From positions 1-17,041 of the forward strand of contig JH993981.1 in NCBI GenBank assembly GCA_000316135.1: a DNA stretch of 17,041 bases. Reading direction: 5' to 3'. Shown here piece after piece: positions 16,698 to 17,041 of the stretch. Both the position numbers and the translations under genes were made by a program. Numbering within the stretch: the stretch's first letter is position 1; each line of letters opens with the position of its first letter. The notes beneath the pieces were generated by a model. The model worked only from the letters and a program-made list of their open reading frames with translations, ran no database searches and was not told the DNA's origin. This stretch comes from Trachipleistophora hominis. Its lineage: Eukaryota > Microsporidia > Pleistophoridae.

Positions 16698-17041
16698 ATT
16701 TTTGTCAATAATAAATTAGAATTTGAAAAGATGTACACACAAATTGAGCGGTAAAATATTTTGGAATGGTTAGGCAACTATTTTTTAATTACATTCTTCA
16801 AAAATCTCTGTTTAAACTGTAAAATAAATAGGAATATCTGTAGTGCAATCACCTACTCATCATCAGTACGTGAGTTTATTAGGCATTTTGATCATAAATT
16901 CTGTGCGAAAAATCTTTTTATACAACGTTAAACCATTATACAAACTTATAAATATGATTTATCTGTAGAACAAGTTTACGTATCGTGGTAATACGATGGA
17001 AATCTTATAACATTTAGTCTATAGTAATTGTATGATCATTT
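16698..17041. other. Spacer at the window end, no gene seen
   Basis: AT-rich, with no open frame, tRNA arm or repeat that I can support. It should include the upstream region of the PTRHD1-like gene. Confidence 0.5.

Overview
The window looks like a microsporidian (fungal-type eukaryotic parasite) genome. This is inferred from five things: very AT-rich, gene-poor DNA; short eukaryotic genes (V-ATPase subunit E, a myosin regulatory light chain, a PTRHD1-type peptidyl-tRNA hydrolase); a 22-nt spliceosomal intron; a CCC motif within about 15 nt upstream of several start codons; and fast-evolving leucine-rich-repeat (LRR)-like proteins. The expanded LRR-like genes, long spacers and transposon relics suggest a larger-genome lineage such as Trachipleistophora/Vavraia-like species, but the genus cannot be fixed from sequence alone.

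Layout. 1-1141 is AT-rich spacer. 1153-4067 (+) holds a short hydrophobic leader ORF followed by two long LRR-like ORFs. These two lie in the same frame and are separated by a single TAA, so they may be one gene. 4342-4831 (+) is a broken Helitron-type helicase C-terminus. 5727-6295 (-) is V-ATPase subunit E, split by a one-base frameshift, with a doubtful small ORF overlapping its stop. 6303-10620 is a gene-poor block of more than 4 kb with a likely FLYWCH/MULE transposon relic (7961-8349), a degenerate two-copy repeat and hairpins. 10621-11109 (-) is the myosin regulatory light chain. 11805-12026 (-) is a 73-aa acidic helical protein. 12278-12501 (-) is a possible eroded SRP9-like gene. 12747-12817 (-) is tRNA-Gly(GCC) with an oligo-T terminator. 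13066-15476 (+) is a helix-rich protein of about 800 aa, again split by a one-base shift in an A run. 16320-16689 (-) is the intron-containing PTRHD1-like gene.

The genes do not form one pathway. They are ordinary housekeeping genes (proton pump, actomyosin, peptidyl-tRNA recycling, tRNA) set among lineage-specific proteins and dead mobile elements. The most unusual signal is the repeated split of otherwise continuous genes by a -1 shift immediately before a stop codon: 6229 and 13606 are well supported, 1213 and 12444 less so. This could be homopolymer or assembly error, gene decay, or a recoding/slippage mechanism; sequence alone cannot decide.
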